The notes under the pieces: generated by a model
What the model was told of the DNA's origin: nothing
Seen by the model: only the letters and a program-made list of their open reading frames with translations
Database searches by the model: none
Made by a program: the position numbers and the translations under genes
Source of the DNA: CAZFOB01 sp964520325
Lineage (GTDB): Bacteria; Actinomycetota; JAICYB01
Length of the DNA: 45,468 nt
Assembly: GCA_964520325.1 (NCBI GenBank)
Contig: CAZFOB010000025.1
Coordinates: 1 to 45,468 of the forward strand
Direction: 5' to 3'
Part shown: positions 31,856 through 39,763 of the stretch, in pieces
Layout: every line of letters begins with the position of its first letter
Position numbering within the stretch: the first letter of the stretch is position 1

Positions 31856-31861
31856 TAGGAT
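31856..31861 (+). promoter_or_regulatory. -10 box of the GH172 gene (leaderless start)
   Basis: TAGGAT seven bases before the ATG at 31869, with no Shine-Dalgarno between. Confidence 0.45.
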
Positions 31862-31868
31862 TCCCGCC

Positions 31869-33026
31869 ATGTCGACCCTGTGGCCAAGTTTGTGGATGGA
31901 TCCCTCTCTTATCGATCCGTCGATCGATGCGCGCGCGGTCACGTTCGAGAACCCGACCGGAGCACGCGGCGCCGGCGGCTCGGAGTCCGGTGGACGGAAA
32001 GGCGCTCCGAGCCGACGCATCGACGCCGGCCAGACCATCACGCTCGCCGACATCGACGGACCGGGTTGCGTCCGTCACATCTGGATGACGTTCCCACCTG
32101 CGCCGCCCGAGGTCATGCGCGGTCTGTGGATCGAGGTTTTCTACAACGGCGCGGAAGAGCCGAGTGTCTCAGTGCCGTGCCTCGACTTCTTCGGACTCCC
32201 GCACGGACGTCCCGTTGCGTACGCGTCGATGCTGACGAGCGCACAGGAGGGACGCGGCTTCAACTCCTACGTCCCGATGCCGTTCGAAGGCGGCGTCCGA
32301 TTCGTGATCACGAACTCATCACCGCGCGCTCTGGATGTGTACTTCCAGATCGACTACACGCTTCACCAGGTCGAGCCGTCGTACCTGCACGTCTCGTTCC
32401 GTCGTGAGAATCCGACGACGATGAAGCGCGACTTCGTGATCGAGGAAGGACTCCGGGGGCCGGGGCGATTCCTCGGTTGCGTCGTCGGCATCCGCGTCTT
32501 CGACGACGGCGGTATGTGGTACGGCGAAGGCGAGCTCAAGATCTATAAGGACGGCGACGACGAGCTGCCGACGATCTGCGGGACGGGACTCGAGGACTAC
32601 GTCGGCAGTGCATGGGGGCTCGGCGCCCATCACGCGCCGTTCGCCGGAACGCCTCTGGACGTACGTCGTGAACCACGCCTGATGCCCGATTTCGTCGGCT
32701 TCTATCGGTGGCACGTCCCGGATCCCATGATGTTCTCGAGCGACTTGCGCGTGACGATCCAGCAGATCGGTGCGGCGTTCTTGGGTGACCAGGGATCGTT
32801 GGAGCGCTTCGAGAAGGATCACCCCGTCGCCGGACGCGGGTGGATGAAGCGAGGCGAAGCCACCTTCGGCATCCACGAGCGCATCGACGACTACTGCGCG
32901 GCGTCCTTCGTGTACTGCCGGGGGCCGCAAACGGTGCCACGGCTCGACGTCAAGGCTGCCCTCGCCGACATCGGTCGCCAAGACTACGAGCCGCAGCTAC
33001 CGATGGAGCGCTTCCTCTCACCGTAG
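31869..33026 (+). CDS. DUF2961 / glycoside hydrolase family 172 protein
   Basis: A 385-aa protein of two beta jelly-roll halves. Family landmarks are SGGRKGAPSRRIDAGQTITLADIDGPGCVRHIWMT, FFGLPHGR, GFNSYVPMPF, FQIDYTLH, and in the second half EGELKIYKDGDDELPTICGTGLEDYVGSAWG with the conserved GTGxEDY acids, then FYRWHVPDPMMF. GH172 members act on fructofuranosides or arabinofuranosides by an anomer-retaining or transfer mechanism; which applies here is unknown. There is no signal peptide, so it acts in the cytoplasm. The start is leaderless. The next gene begins 18 bases after its stop. Confidence 0.87.
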   Translation: MSTLWPSLWMDPSLIDPSIDARAVTFENPTGARGAGGSESGGRKGAPSRRIDAGQTITLADIDGPGCVRHIWMTFPPAPPEVMRGLWIEVFYNGAEEPSVSVPCLDFFGLPHGRPVAYASMLTSAQEGRGFNSYVPMPFEGGVRFVITNSSPRALDVYFQIDYTLHQVEPSYLHVSFRRENPTTMKRDFVIEEGLRGPGRFLGCVVGIRVFDDGGMWYGEGELKIYKDGDDELPTICGTGLEDYVGSAWGLGAHHAPFAGTPLDVRREPRLMPDFVGFYRWHVPDPMMFSSDLRVTIQQIGAAFLGDQGSLERFEKDHPVAGRGWMKRGEATFGIHERIDDYCAASFVYCRGPQTVPRLDVKAALADIGRQDYEPQLPMERFLSP

Positions 33027-33043
33027 CGCTACGCTTCCGACGC

Positions 33044-33679
33044 GTGAGTACGGCAGCGTTCTTTCACGACTTCGCCAAACGTGTCGGTGACCGGTCACCG
33101 CTCTTCTCGGCGATAGCTGAAACCTTCGAGATAGAGCGGGTGCTCTATCCCGGCTCGTATGTCGACATCGCACCGTCGTTCTTCTTCCCGTCGGTCACGT
33201 ACGTCGATACCGATAAACGGTCGGCCGCGTTCTTCGCGGATACCGAAGGCGTGGAGAGGCTCATCACTCGCTACAAGAAGTTCAATGGTCCGTTCGAGGT
33301 GAAGTTCCATCACGCGGACTACGACCAGGCGCTGCCGGGTCGTCCGAAGAAGTTCGATCTGGTCATCTCGATGTATGCGGGATTCGTCTCTTCAGCGACC
33401 AAGCGTTACCTCAAGAGAGGGGGCTGGCTGCTCGCCAATGACGGTCACGGCGACGCGAGTCTGGCCAACCTCGATCCCGAGTTCCGTCTGGTCGCGACCG
33501 TCCAGGACCATTTCGGGAAGCGGCATCGCCTTGACCGCAACGACCTCGACACGTACCTCGTTGCGAAAACCCCTGCCGACGTTACCGAGGCCGTGCTGCG
33601 GCGGCGCCGTCGGGGAGCGGCGTACACGAAGTTCGCGTCTGGTTACGTGTTCGAGCGCGTAGGGGGCCCGGGGGAGTAG
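33044..33679 (+). CDS. Methyltransferase-like conserved protein
   Basis: A 211-aa protein with Rossmann-like order: VLYPGSYVDIAPSFFFPSVTYVDTDKRSAAFF (strands 1 and 2 with DxD), FEVKFHHADYDQ (strand 3), KKFDLVISMYAGFVS (strand 4) and RGGWLLANDGHGDA (strand 5). This resembles SAM-dependent methyltransferases, but the glycine-rich loop is unusual (YPGSYVD), so activity is not certain. The start is GTG 33044 with TACGCT eight bases upstream (33030-33035). The stop codon is buried in a large hairpin. Confidence 0.65.
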   Translation: MSTAAFFHDFAKRVGDRSPLFSAIAETFEIERVLYPGSYVDIAPSFFFPSVTYVDTDKRSAAFFADTEGVERLITRYKKFNGPFEVKFHHADYDQALPGRPKKFDLVISMYAGFVSSATKRYLKRGGWLLANDGHGDASLANLDPEFRLVATVQDHFGKRHRLDRNDLDTYLVAKTPADVTEAVLRRRRRGAAYTKFASGYVFERVGGPGE

Positions 33680-33713
33680 CACGGCGGATGCCGTGCTACT
33701 CCCCCTGGCCCCC
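33662..33713. terminator. 52-base near-perfect hairpin
   Basis: Arms 33662-33685 and 33690-33713 pair over 24 positions with one mismatch (C33669-T33706), loop GGAT. It contains the stop codon of the methyltransferase-like gene and lies 25 bases before the lipoprotein gene. There is no T-run, so it is an I-shaped terminator of the actinobacterial kind or a palindromic insert. Confidence 0.7.
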
Positions 33714-33726
33714 GGCTGCGACAGGG

Positions 33727-33732
33727 TAGCCT
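33727..33732 (+). promoter_or_regulatory. -10 box of the lipoprotein-bio operon (leaderless start)
   Basis: TAGCCT six bases before the ATG at 33739, just past the hairpin terminator. Confidence 0.5.
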
Positions 33733-33738
33733 TCGGCC

Positions 33739-34611
33739 ATGTGCCGAAGCATCAAGCGGTTGCGCGCGCGGCGACTCATCGCCGTCGCGCTCGCGTCACT
33801 TCTTGCCGCATCGTGCGGTGGCGGGGAGCCGACGGCAACGACGGCGTCGGCGACACCGACCCCGCGTACTCCAGCCCCCCCAGACTTCGGGATCCAAGAG
33901 TGGTCGGGGGAACCGAAGGGGTCCAACCTGTGCGGCGACTACTCCGTTCTGTGGCAGAGCCCCGACCTCGGCGGCGGCGGCAACTCGGCCACCCTGACGG
34001 CGGTCTCCGGCAAGGACGTCGTCCTCGATATCAAGGCGAAAGATGAGCACTCGCAGATCATGGGTATGTGGTGCGGCGACGTTACCGGTGACGAACGCCT
34101 CGAGCTCGCCAGCCAGACGTTCACCGGCGGCGCCCACTGTTGCTGGACGTTTCGGATCGACACGCTCGACGGTCCGACGTTGCTCGACGCCGATCTCGGC
34201 AACTATGGCGACCTCGAGCCGAAGCAACTCGATGACGGTGGTGCATACGAACTCATCGGTTTCTCCGACGCGCTCGCGTATTTCGAGGAGCTTCCATATG
34301 CAGTGACGCAGAGCCTGCCGCGCGTGTTCGCATTCAAGAAGGATCACTTCGTCAACGCGACGACGGATTTCCCCGCGCAGGTCCGCAAGTCGCTCGACGG
34401 AGCGCGAGAAGACCTCGACCAGGCCGTCGCCGAGGGCGCCGACAGCCAAGTGCTCGAGGGTCTTGCGATCGGCCTCTACGGGCACTACGTCCTGTTGGAT
34501 CAAGCCGAGAGCGGCCTCGACGACACGGTTGCCGGACTTCCGGACGAGGCTGCGCAATGGGTGCGCGATCACGCGGAAGCCGCCGTCGCGCTGATCCGTG
34601 GCGAGTCGTGA
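33739..34611 (+). CDS. Probable lipoprotein of unknown function
   Basis: A 290-aa protein. The Arg-rich N-terminus and hydrophobic stretch end in the lipobox LLAASC (Cys26), followed by a Thr/Pro/Ala-rich linker to about residue 47. The mature part has a Cys-rich core (NLCGDY, MWCGDVTGDERLELASQ, GGAHCCWTF) with an FG-GAP or VCBS-like DVTGDERLELA segment that may bind calcium, then a helical C-terminus (SLDGAREDLDQAVAEGADSQ). I do not recognise the family. Its TGA overlaps the bioA start by GTGA, which ties it to the biotin genes, although no link to biotin is known. Confidence 0.75.
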   Translation: MCRSIKRLRARRLIAVALASLLAASCGGGEPTATTASATPTPRTPAPPDFGIQEWSGEPKGSNLCGDYSVLWQSPDLGGGGNSATLTAVSGKDVVLDIKAKDEHSQIMGMWCGDVTGDERLELASQTFTGGAHCCWTFRIDTLDGPTLLDADLGNYGDLEPKQLDDGGAYELIGFSDALAYFEELPYAVTQSLPRVFAFKKDHFVNATTDFPAQVRKSLDGAREDLDQAVAEGADSQVLEGLAIGLYGHYVLLDQAESGLDDTVAGLPDEAAQWVRDHAEAAVALIRGES

Positions 34612-35930
34612 CGAGCGACCGCACGCGCAGGCTCGCCGAGCTCGACCGCGCCCACCTCTGGCATCCGTTCACCCAGATGGAGCAGTGGCTCGACGACGAT
34701 CCGCTGATCATCGAGGCGGCGGACGGCTTCGAGCTCATAGATACCGACGGCACCCGCTACCTCGACGGTGTCTCGTCCTTGTGGGTGTCGGTGCACGGAC
34801 ACCGCGTGCCCGAGATCGACGATGCCATCCGCGCGCAACTCGACCGCGTCGCGCACTCGACACTGCTCGGTTTGAGCGGATCACCGGCGATCGAGCTCGC
34901 CGCGCGCCTCGCGCAGCTCGCGCCGCCCGGTCTCGAGAAGGTGTTCTTCTCCGAGGCCGGTGCTTCGGCGGTCGAGGTGGCCCTCAAGATGGCCTTCGGC
35001 TATTGGCGGCACAAAGGCGCCCCCGAAAACGGCACCAAACGCACGTTCCTCTGCTTCGACGAGGCGTACCACGGCGATACGCTCGGTGCGGTCTCGGTCG
35101 GCGGCATCGACATGTTTCACGATGCGTATCGTCCGCTGCTCTTCGACGCGCTCCGTGCCCCTTCACCTGTGGAGGAAGGCAGCATGGAGCGCGTCGAAGA
35201 GTTGATGGCCGAACGCGCCGACGAGATCTGCGCAGTCATCATCGAGCCGCTCGTCCAAGCGGCCGCCGGAATCTTGGTTGCTCCGGCCGGCTACCTGCGC
35301 AAGCTACGCGAGGTGTGCGATCGCCACGGCGTCCTGCTCATCTGCGACGAGGTCGCCGTTGGCGTCGGACGCACCGGCACCTTCTTCGCGTGCGAGCAGG
35401 AGGACGTCTGCCCCGACATCCTTGTCGCCGGCAAGGGCCTGTCCGGCGGCTACCTGCCCATCGCTGCGACGATCACGACGCAAGAGGTCTTCAACGCGTT
35501 CCTCGCGCCGTACGACGAGTTTCACACCTTCTTCCACGGACACACGTACACGGGGAACGCCTTGGCCTGCGCTGCGGCACTCGCGAACCTCGACCTGATG
35601 GATGAGCGCGACACCGTTGCCGGCGTCCGCGAACGCGAAGCGGTGCTCGCGAAGTTGCTCGCGCCGTTGGAGAGCCATCCGCACGTCCACGAGATCCGTC
35701 AACGCGGGACGATGGTCGGCATCGAGCTCAGGCGCGACAAGTGGGATACGTACGCTCCATCGGAGCGCATCGGGCACCGCGTGATCCTCGAGGCCCGAAG
35801 GCACGGTGTGATCATCCGTCCGTTGGGGGACGTGATCGTGCTCATGCCGCCACTCGCGATACCGATCGCCGATCTCGAGCGACTGGTCGCCGTGACGCGC
35901 GACGCGATCGATGCGGTGACGCTGAGATGA
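34608..35930 (+). CDS. bioA: Adenosylmethionine-8-amino-7-oxononanoate aminotransferase
   Basis: A 440-aa class III PLP aminotransferase that converts KAPA to DAPA using SAM as amino donor in biotin synthesis. Landmarks are LWHPFTQM at the start (substrate site, typical of BioA), GVSSLWVSVHGH, FFSEAGASAVEVALKMA, AYHGDTLGAVSVGG, LICDEVAVGVGRTG (Asp binds PLP) and ILVAGKGLSGGYLP (Schiff-base Lys). The GTG at 34608 overlaps the lipoprotein stop and the TGA overlaps the bioF start, so the three genes are coupled. Length is normal. Confidence 0.95.
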   Translation: MTSDRTRRLAELDRAHLWHPFTQMEQWLDDDPLIIEAADGFELIDTDGTRYLDGVSSLWVSVHGHRVPEIDDAIRAQLDRVAHSTLLGLSGSPAIELAARLAQLAPPGLEKVFFSEAGASAVEVALKMAFGYWRHKGAPENGTKRTFLCFDEAYHGDTLGAVSVGGIDMFHDAYRPLLFDALRAPSPVEEGSMERVEELMAERADEICAVIIEPLVQAAAGILVAPAGYLRKLREVCDRHGVLLICDEVAVGVGRTGTFFACEQEDVCPDILVAGKGLSGGYLPIAATITTQEVFNAFLAPYDEFHTFFHGHTYTGNALACAAALANLDLMDERDTVAGVREREAVLAKLLAPLESHPHVHEIRQRGTMVGIELRRDKWDTYAPSERIGHRVILEARRHGVIIRPLGDVIVLMPPLAIPIADLERLVAVTRDAIDAVTLR

Positions 35931-37882
35931 AGCGGGGGGGCGCGGGGGGTCTCCCCCCGCTCAGATGGGTGAGCGACGAGCTCGCGTCGTGGGAGGCCGC
36001 GGGACTCTTGCGCCAGCCGCGCACCATCGACACCGCGTCGGCCCCAGAGGTGGAGATCGACGGACGGTCGGTCATCCTGCTGTGCTCGAACAACTATCTC
36101 GGACTCGCCGACGACGCTCGGGTGCGTACGGCCGCCGCATCGGCAGCACGGAGATGGGGGGCCGGGAGCGGAGCATCACGGCTCGTCAGCGGGACGTCGC
36201 GCCTCCATCGCGATCTCGAGCTCGAGCTGGCGCGCTTCGAGGGGTCGGAAGACGCAGTGCTGTTCTCGTCCGGCTATCTCGCGAACATCGGCGTTCTGAC
36301 GGCAGTGTCCGGACCGGTGGACGTGGTCTTCTCGGACGAGCTCAACCACGCGAGCATCGTCGACGGAAGTCGATTGTCGAAGGCGCAGGTCATCGTCTAC
36401 CGCCACAACGATGTCGCCCACCTCGCTGAACTGATCGCGGCAACCAGAGCGCGGCGCCGATTCGTGGTGACCGACACCGTGTTCTCTATGGACGGCGACC
36501 TCGCACCGCTCGAAGCTTTGGTCGAGCTGTGTGCGAGGAGCGATGCACTCCTCGTCGTCGACGAGGCTCATGCCACCGGTGTGCTCGGCCCCCATGGCGC
36601 CGGTGCCGTCGAGGAGCTGGGCCTTACCGGGCAGGTGCCCGTCGTCGTCGGGACGCTGTCGAAGGCGCTCGGCTCGGCCGGCGGCTACGTCGCGACGACG
36701 AGCGACCTTGCGACCTTGATCCGCAACCGCGCACGGACACACGTGTTCGACACGGCCCCGGCGCCCGCCACGATCGCAGCCGCCGGGGCAGCGCTCCGGA
36801 TCGTTCAACGAGAACCGGAGCGGCGCGTACGTGTTCGGCGGCTCGCCAACGACGTCGCACGCGAGTTGCGCGCGCTCGGCCTTCAAGCAGGGGAGCCGGC
36901 GGCAGCAGTGGTCTCTGTGATCGTCGGCGACGCTCGCGAAGCTGTCGCGTTGTCGGAGCGTCTCCTCGATCGCGGCGTGTTCTGTCCGGCGATCCGTCCG
37001 CCGTCGGTACCGGACGGCACGTCCCGCCTGCGTGTCACCGTCATGGCCACGCATACCGACGAGCAGATCGACCGAGCACTTGAAGCGTTCGCAGCGGCCA
37101 CCAGCGGCTCCCGTCCGAGCGCGCTGCCGGTGACATCCGTCCATTGGGGCGCCTCTACCGCCCCAATGGACGGACGTCGCATCAATGGCGTCTTCGTGAC
37201 CGGCACCGACACCGGCGTCGGCAAGACGATCGTCACAGCTGCGATCGCCAAGACGCTCGCGGCCTCGGGCCTGCGCGTCGCGGTCTTCAAGCCCCTGCAG
37301 ACCGGAACCGTCGAGGGACACGACGACGCTCAGACGGTGGCCATGCTCTCGGGATGCGACGCATTCGTCGGCGTGGCGCTCGCCGACCCGGTCGCACCGG
37401 CAGTCGCAGCCGACTTCGCCGGCGTCGAGATCGACGTGCGGGCGATCGTCGAGAGGTTTCGCGACCTGCAACATCGCTACGACGTCGTTGTCGTCGAAGG
37501 AGCCGGCGGACTGCTGGTCCCGATCGATGACGACACAACGATGGCCGAGCTCGCGCGCGAGATGGGACTGCCGATCCTTGTCGTCGCCAGACCCGCGCTC
37601 GGCACACTGAACCACACCGCGCTCACCGTCGAGGTCGCCCGCGCGCGCGGGCTGCATATCGAAGGGATCGTCATCTCGGACTTCCCGTCGGAGCCCACAC
37701 TCGCGGAGCGGACGAACCCGGCCGCCCTCGAGAGACTGTGCGACGCGCCGATCGTCGGCGTGGTGCCGCACCTCGAACGCATCGAACTGACCGGCGTCGC
37801 CTCGTGGCTAGGCCCCGACCTTGGCGGCGCGTTCGACCGGCTCGCGTTCCTCGGATCGCTCAGAGATCGCTTGCGGGTGTAG
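35927..37882 (+). CDS. bioF-bioD: Fused 8-amino-7-oxononanoate synthase and dethiobiotin synthetase
   Basis: A 651-aa bifunctional protein. Residues 1-392 are BioF (KAPA synthase): LCSNNYLGLADD, SGTSRLHRDLE, DELNHASIVDG, VVDEAHATGVLG, and PLP Lys246 in GTLSKALGSAGG. Residues of about 418-651 are BioD: P-loop GTDTGVGKT (426-434), VFKPLQTG, VVVEGAGGLLVPI and a C-terminal GVVPHLERIE. A linker at about 393-417 (TSGSRPSALPVTSVHWG...) joins them in one frame. An ATG at 37166 (residue 414) could start BioD alone, but it lies in the arm of a strong hairpin and has no ribosome site. With BioA this gives three of four late biotin steps; bioB is not in the window. Confidence 0.92.
   Translation: MKRGGAGGLPPLRWVSDELASWEAAGLLRQPRTIDTASAPEVEIDGRSVILLCSNNYLGLADDARVRTAAASAARRWGAGSGASRLVSGTSRLHRDLELELARFEGSEDAVLFSSGYLANIGVLTAVSGPVDVVFSDELNHASIVDGSRLSKAQVIVYRHNDVAHLAELIAATRARRRFVVTDTVFSMDGDLAPLEALVELCARSDALLVVDEAHATGVLGPHGAGAVEELGLTGQVPVVVGTLSKALGSAGGYVATTSDLATLIRNRARTHVFDTAPAPATIAAAGAALRIVQREPERRVRVRRLANDVARELRALGLQAGEPAAAVVSVIVGDAREAVALSERLLDRGVFCPAIRPPSVPDGTSRLRVTVMATHTDEQIDRALEAFAAATSGSRPSALPVTSVHWGASTAPMDGRRINGVFVTGTDTGVGKTIVTAAIAKTLAASGLRVAVFKPLQTGTVEGHDDAQTVAMLSGCDAFVGVALADPVAPAVAADFAGVEIDVRAIVERFRDLQHRYDVVVVEGAGGLLVPIDDDTTMAELAREMGLPILVVARPALGTLNHTALTVEVARARGLHIEGIVISDFPSEPTLAERTNPAALERLCDAPIVGVVPHLERIELTGVASWLGPDLGGAFDRLAFLGSLRDRLRV
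35942..35960. repeat. GC hairpin just after the bioF start
   Basis: GCGGGGGG - TCT - CCCCCCGC, all eight pairs matched, beginning 13 bases after the end of the bioF ATG. It encodes the odd Gly-rich BioF N-terminus and could slow translation initiation. Confidence 0.55.
37132..37178. repeat. 20-bp inverted repeat in the BioF-BioD linker
   Basis: Arms 37132-37151 and 37159-37178 pair with a single mismatch (A37135-C37175), loop CCTCTAC. It is wholly inside coding sequence and encodes TSVHWGASTAPMDGRR. The BioD-proximal ATG (37166-37168) is in the right arm. Confidence 0.85.
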
Positions 37883-37886
37883 TGGC

Positions 37887-38447
37887 GTGGCCACGATCGG
37901 GTTCGAAGAATTCGGACGACGGTTCGTCGAAAGCGTCGTGACCGCCGACCGTGTTGAGACGACGCTCGCCGGCGTGGTTGCCGGAGAGTTCGAGACCGAG
38001 ATCCGCCAAGCCGGCGGCCTCGTAAAGGCGAACGGAAGCGGCAGCGTCAAGAAGATCGTCGTCGATGTACTCGCCGACGACGAGACGCTCAGATTTTGCG
38101 CACAGCTTCACCTCGAGCTCTCGCTCACGCTCAAGGTGAGCGGACTGCCGTACCGCTACCTCGCCGTCGGTGCCATCGCCCTCGAGCTGTATCCCGTGCT
38201 GAGCGACGACCTCTCGATCTTCATCGAGGTCCCGGATGTCACAGAGGACCAGGTCGAGCTCGACCTTCGTCCACTGGGATCGGTGGCTTCACTGCTCGAC
38301 CAATTGGGTGGCGTCAAAGAGCAGGTGCGCCGCGAGATCGTCCGGTTCGTGAATCAACGCAAGGACGAGCCGGCGGCGCTGATGCAACGACGCATCGATC
38401 TGAAGGAGACCATCGAAGCGGAGTGGGCGCGCCGGAGGCAACGCTGA
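37887..38447 (+). CDS. Conserved protein of unknown function
   Basis: A 186-aa soluble protein starting at GTG 37887, two bases after the space following the bioF-bioD stop, so probably the last gene of the biotin operon. The middle alternates hydrophobic strands (ETEIRQAGGLVKANGSGSVKKIVVDVL, LHLELSLTLKVSGL, LAVGAIALELYPVLS, DLSIFIEVPDV), suggesting an amphipathic beta barrel or lipid-binding fold. It ends in a charged helix (LGGVKEQVRREIVRFVNQRKDEP). I do not recognise a family. Confidence 0.7.
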   Translation: MATIGFEEFGRRFVESVVTADRVETTLAGVVAGEFETEIRQAGGLVKANGSGSVKKIVVDVLADDETLRFCAQLHLELSLTLKVSGLPYRYLAVGAIALELYPVLSDDLSIFIEVPDVTEDQVELDLRPLGSVASLLDQLGGVKEQVRREIVRFVNQRKDEPAALMQRRIDLKETIEAEWARRRQR

Positions 38448-38459
38448 TCGAACGCTGAG

Positions 38460-38732
38460 CTACGTCGTCTCTTCGTTGTCCTCGTCGGAGAACCCGTACT
38501 CGAGGCAGCGGTACTGATGGATGAGCTCGTCGATCAGTCCGATCACCGTCTCCGGGGTCATCTCGAACGGGACGACGAGCTCGGCCTCGGTTCCCGGCAG
38601 ACGCGCGCCGATCTCGAGCAAGATGGTGCCTTCTTCGCCTTCGTCTTCGGCTTCTTCGGGAGGGTGGAAGTGGTTGACGCGGAACGCCACCACTTCATAG
38701 GGCGCCTCTGGTAGATCGTCGGGTAGCTTCAC
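38460..38732 (-). CDS. Small acidic protein of unknown function
   Basis: A 90-aa protein rich in Glu and Asp (PPEEAEDEGEEG and the C-terminal SDEDNEETT), with a hydrophobic core LLEIGARLPGTEAELVVPFEMTPETVIGLIDELIHQYR. It is convergent with the gene before and 11 bases downstream of the acyltransferase start strand region. No membrane helix or known motif. Codon use fits a real gene. Confidence 0.6.
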   Translation of the reverse strand: MKLPDDLPEAPYEVVAFRVNHFHPPEEAEDEGEEGTILLEIGARLPGTEAELVVPFEMTPETVIGLIDELIHQYRCLEYGFSDEDNEETT

Positions 38733-38743
38733 CGCTCCTCACC

Positions 38744-39763
38744 CTACCCGTCGTGCGGAGTGCTCACTGTGTGGGCGCTGATCCACCCGTCGATGCGCTC
38801 CCACCAGTCGAACAGCCATCCGATGCAAGCGTCGCGCCCCTCCGGCATCTCGGCCGACGGGATACGCCAGTACCGCGCAGCGACGGGACGCTCGAACGGG
38901 ATGCGCGACCACAATTCCTTGAACGTGCCGATGTCCTCGAGGACGGTATGCGCAACGAACACGACCTCGGCCTCAGGTGCTGCGCCGATCGCCGCCATCA
39001 CACCGTTGTGTCGCGGAGGCAACACGTGCGTCATCTTTTCAGCGCGATCTGCCGAAGACCCGAAGCCTTTGGTTCGCAGATACTCGATCGCGCGCGTGCG
39101 CACCTTCGGGGTGAAGTCTTTGCCCTCGGGGAAGAGGACGAACGCGTCGTTGTCCGAAAGGTCCGAGGCCAGTTCGGCGATCGTCTCGATGTACAGATCG
39201 CGTCGTTTCGGGTCGTGCCTGATGAACCGGTTCGGCAGGCGATTGAGCATGACGTCGTACAACGGCTCCCACTGCAGCTTCGCGAGCATCACGATGCGGG
39301 GGTGTCTGTTGTAGCCGACGATCAGCGTCCCGATGAGGAGCATCGAGTTGCCCGGGCCCGCGTGGCGGCTGAACACGAGGATCGGACCGGCTCGTGGCGT
39401 CGGTGGATCTTCGATCTTGACGTGGAGCTTGAGCGTCTTTCGGGAGAAGCCGTCGAGTCGCGCCAGCCACCACCGCATGAATCCGTAGTTCGCCTCGACC
39501 ATCCTCGGCGATCGCATCGTGGCCCCAAAGCCGCTCGCGATCCACAGCGCGAACATCACGACGAGCCCGACGACTTCGAGCACGATGTAGCCGAGCAGGA
39601 ACGTCACCAGCCGGACGGTGCGCCAGTTGCCCGGCACAAAGAGATCGATGATCGATGCGACGGTGAGCACGACGGGCGAGATGGCGATCAGCGACAGGCA
39701 GAGGAGTATCGCGAACGGCGCGATGACCAAACGCCGGACGATCCTCGGCGGAAGCCTATCCAT
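38744..39763 (-). CDS. PlsC-like 1-acyl-glycerol-phosphate acyltransferase family protein
   Basis: A 339-aa membrane protein. Two hydrophobic segments at about 12-40 and 50-78 anchor it. The acyltransferase domain then has ILVFSRHAGPGNSMLL (block I), NRFIRHDPKRR (block II) and FVLFPEGKDFTP (block III, FPEG). Block I should be HX4D; here the sixth position is Asn (HAGPGN), replacing the Asp of the charge relay, so catalysis may be weak or changed. The patatin gene overlaps its start by eight bases, which pairs an acyl-adding and an acyl-removing enzyme. Confidence 0.85.
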   Translation of the reverse strand: MDRLPPRIVRRLVIAPFAILLCLSLIAISPVVLTVASIIDLFVPGNWRTVRLVTFLLGYIVLEVVGLVVMFALWIASGFGATMRSPRMVEANYGFMRWWLARLDGFSRKTLKLHVKIEDPPTPRAGPILVFSRHAGPGNSMLLIGTLIVGYNRHPRIVMLAKLQWEPLYDVMLNRLPNRFIRHDPKRRDLYIETIAELASDLSDNDAFVLFPEGKDFTPKVRTRAIEYLRTKGFGSSADRAEKMTHVLPPRHNGVMAAIGAAPEAEVVFVAHTVLEDIGTFKELWSRIPFERPVAARYWRIPSAEMPEGRDACIGWLFDWWERIDGWISAHTVSTPHDG

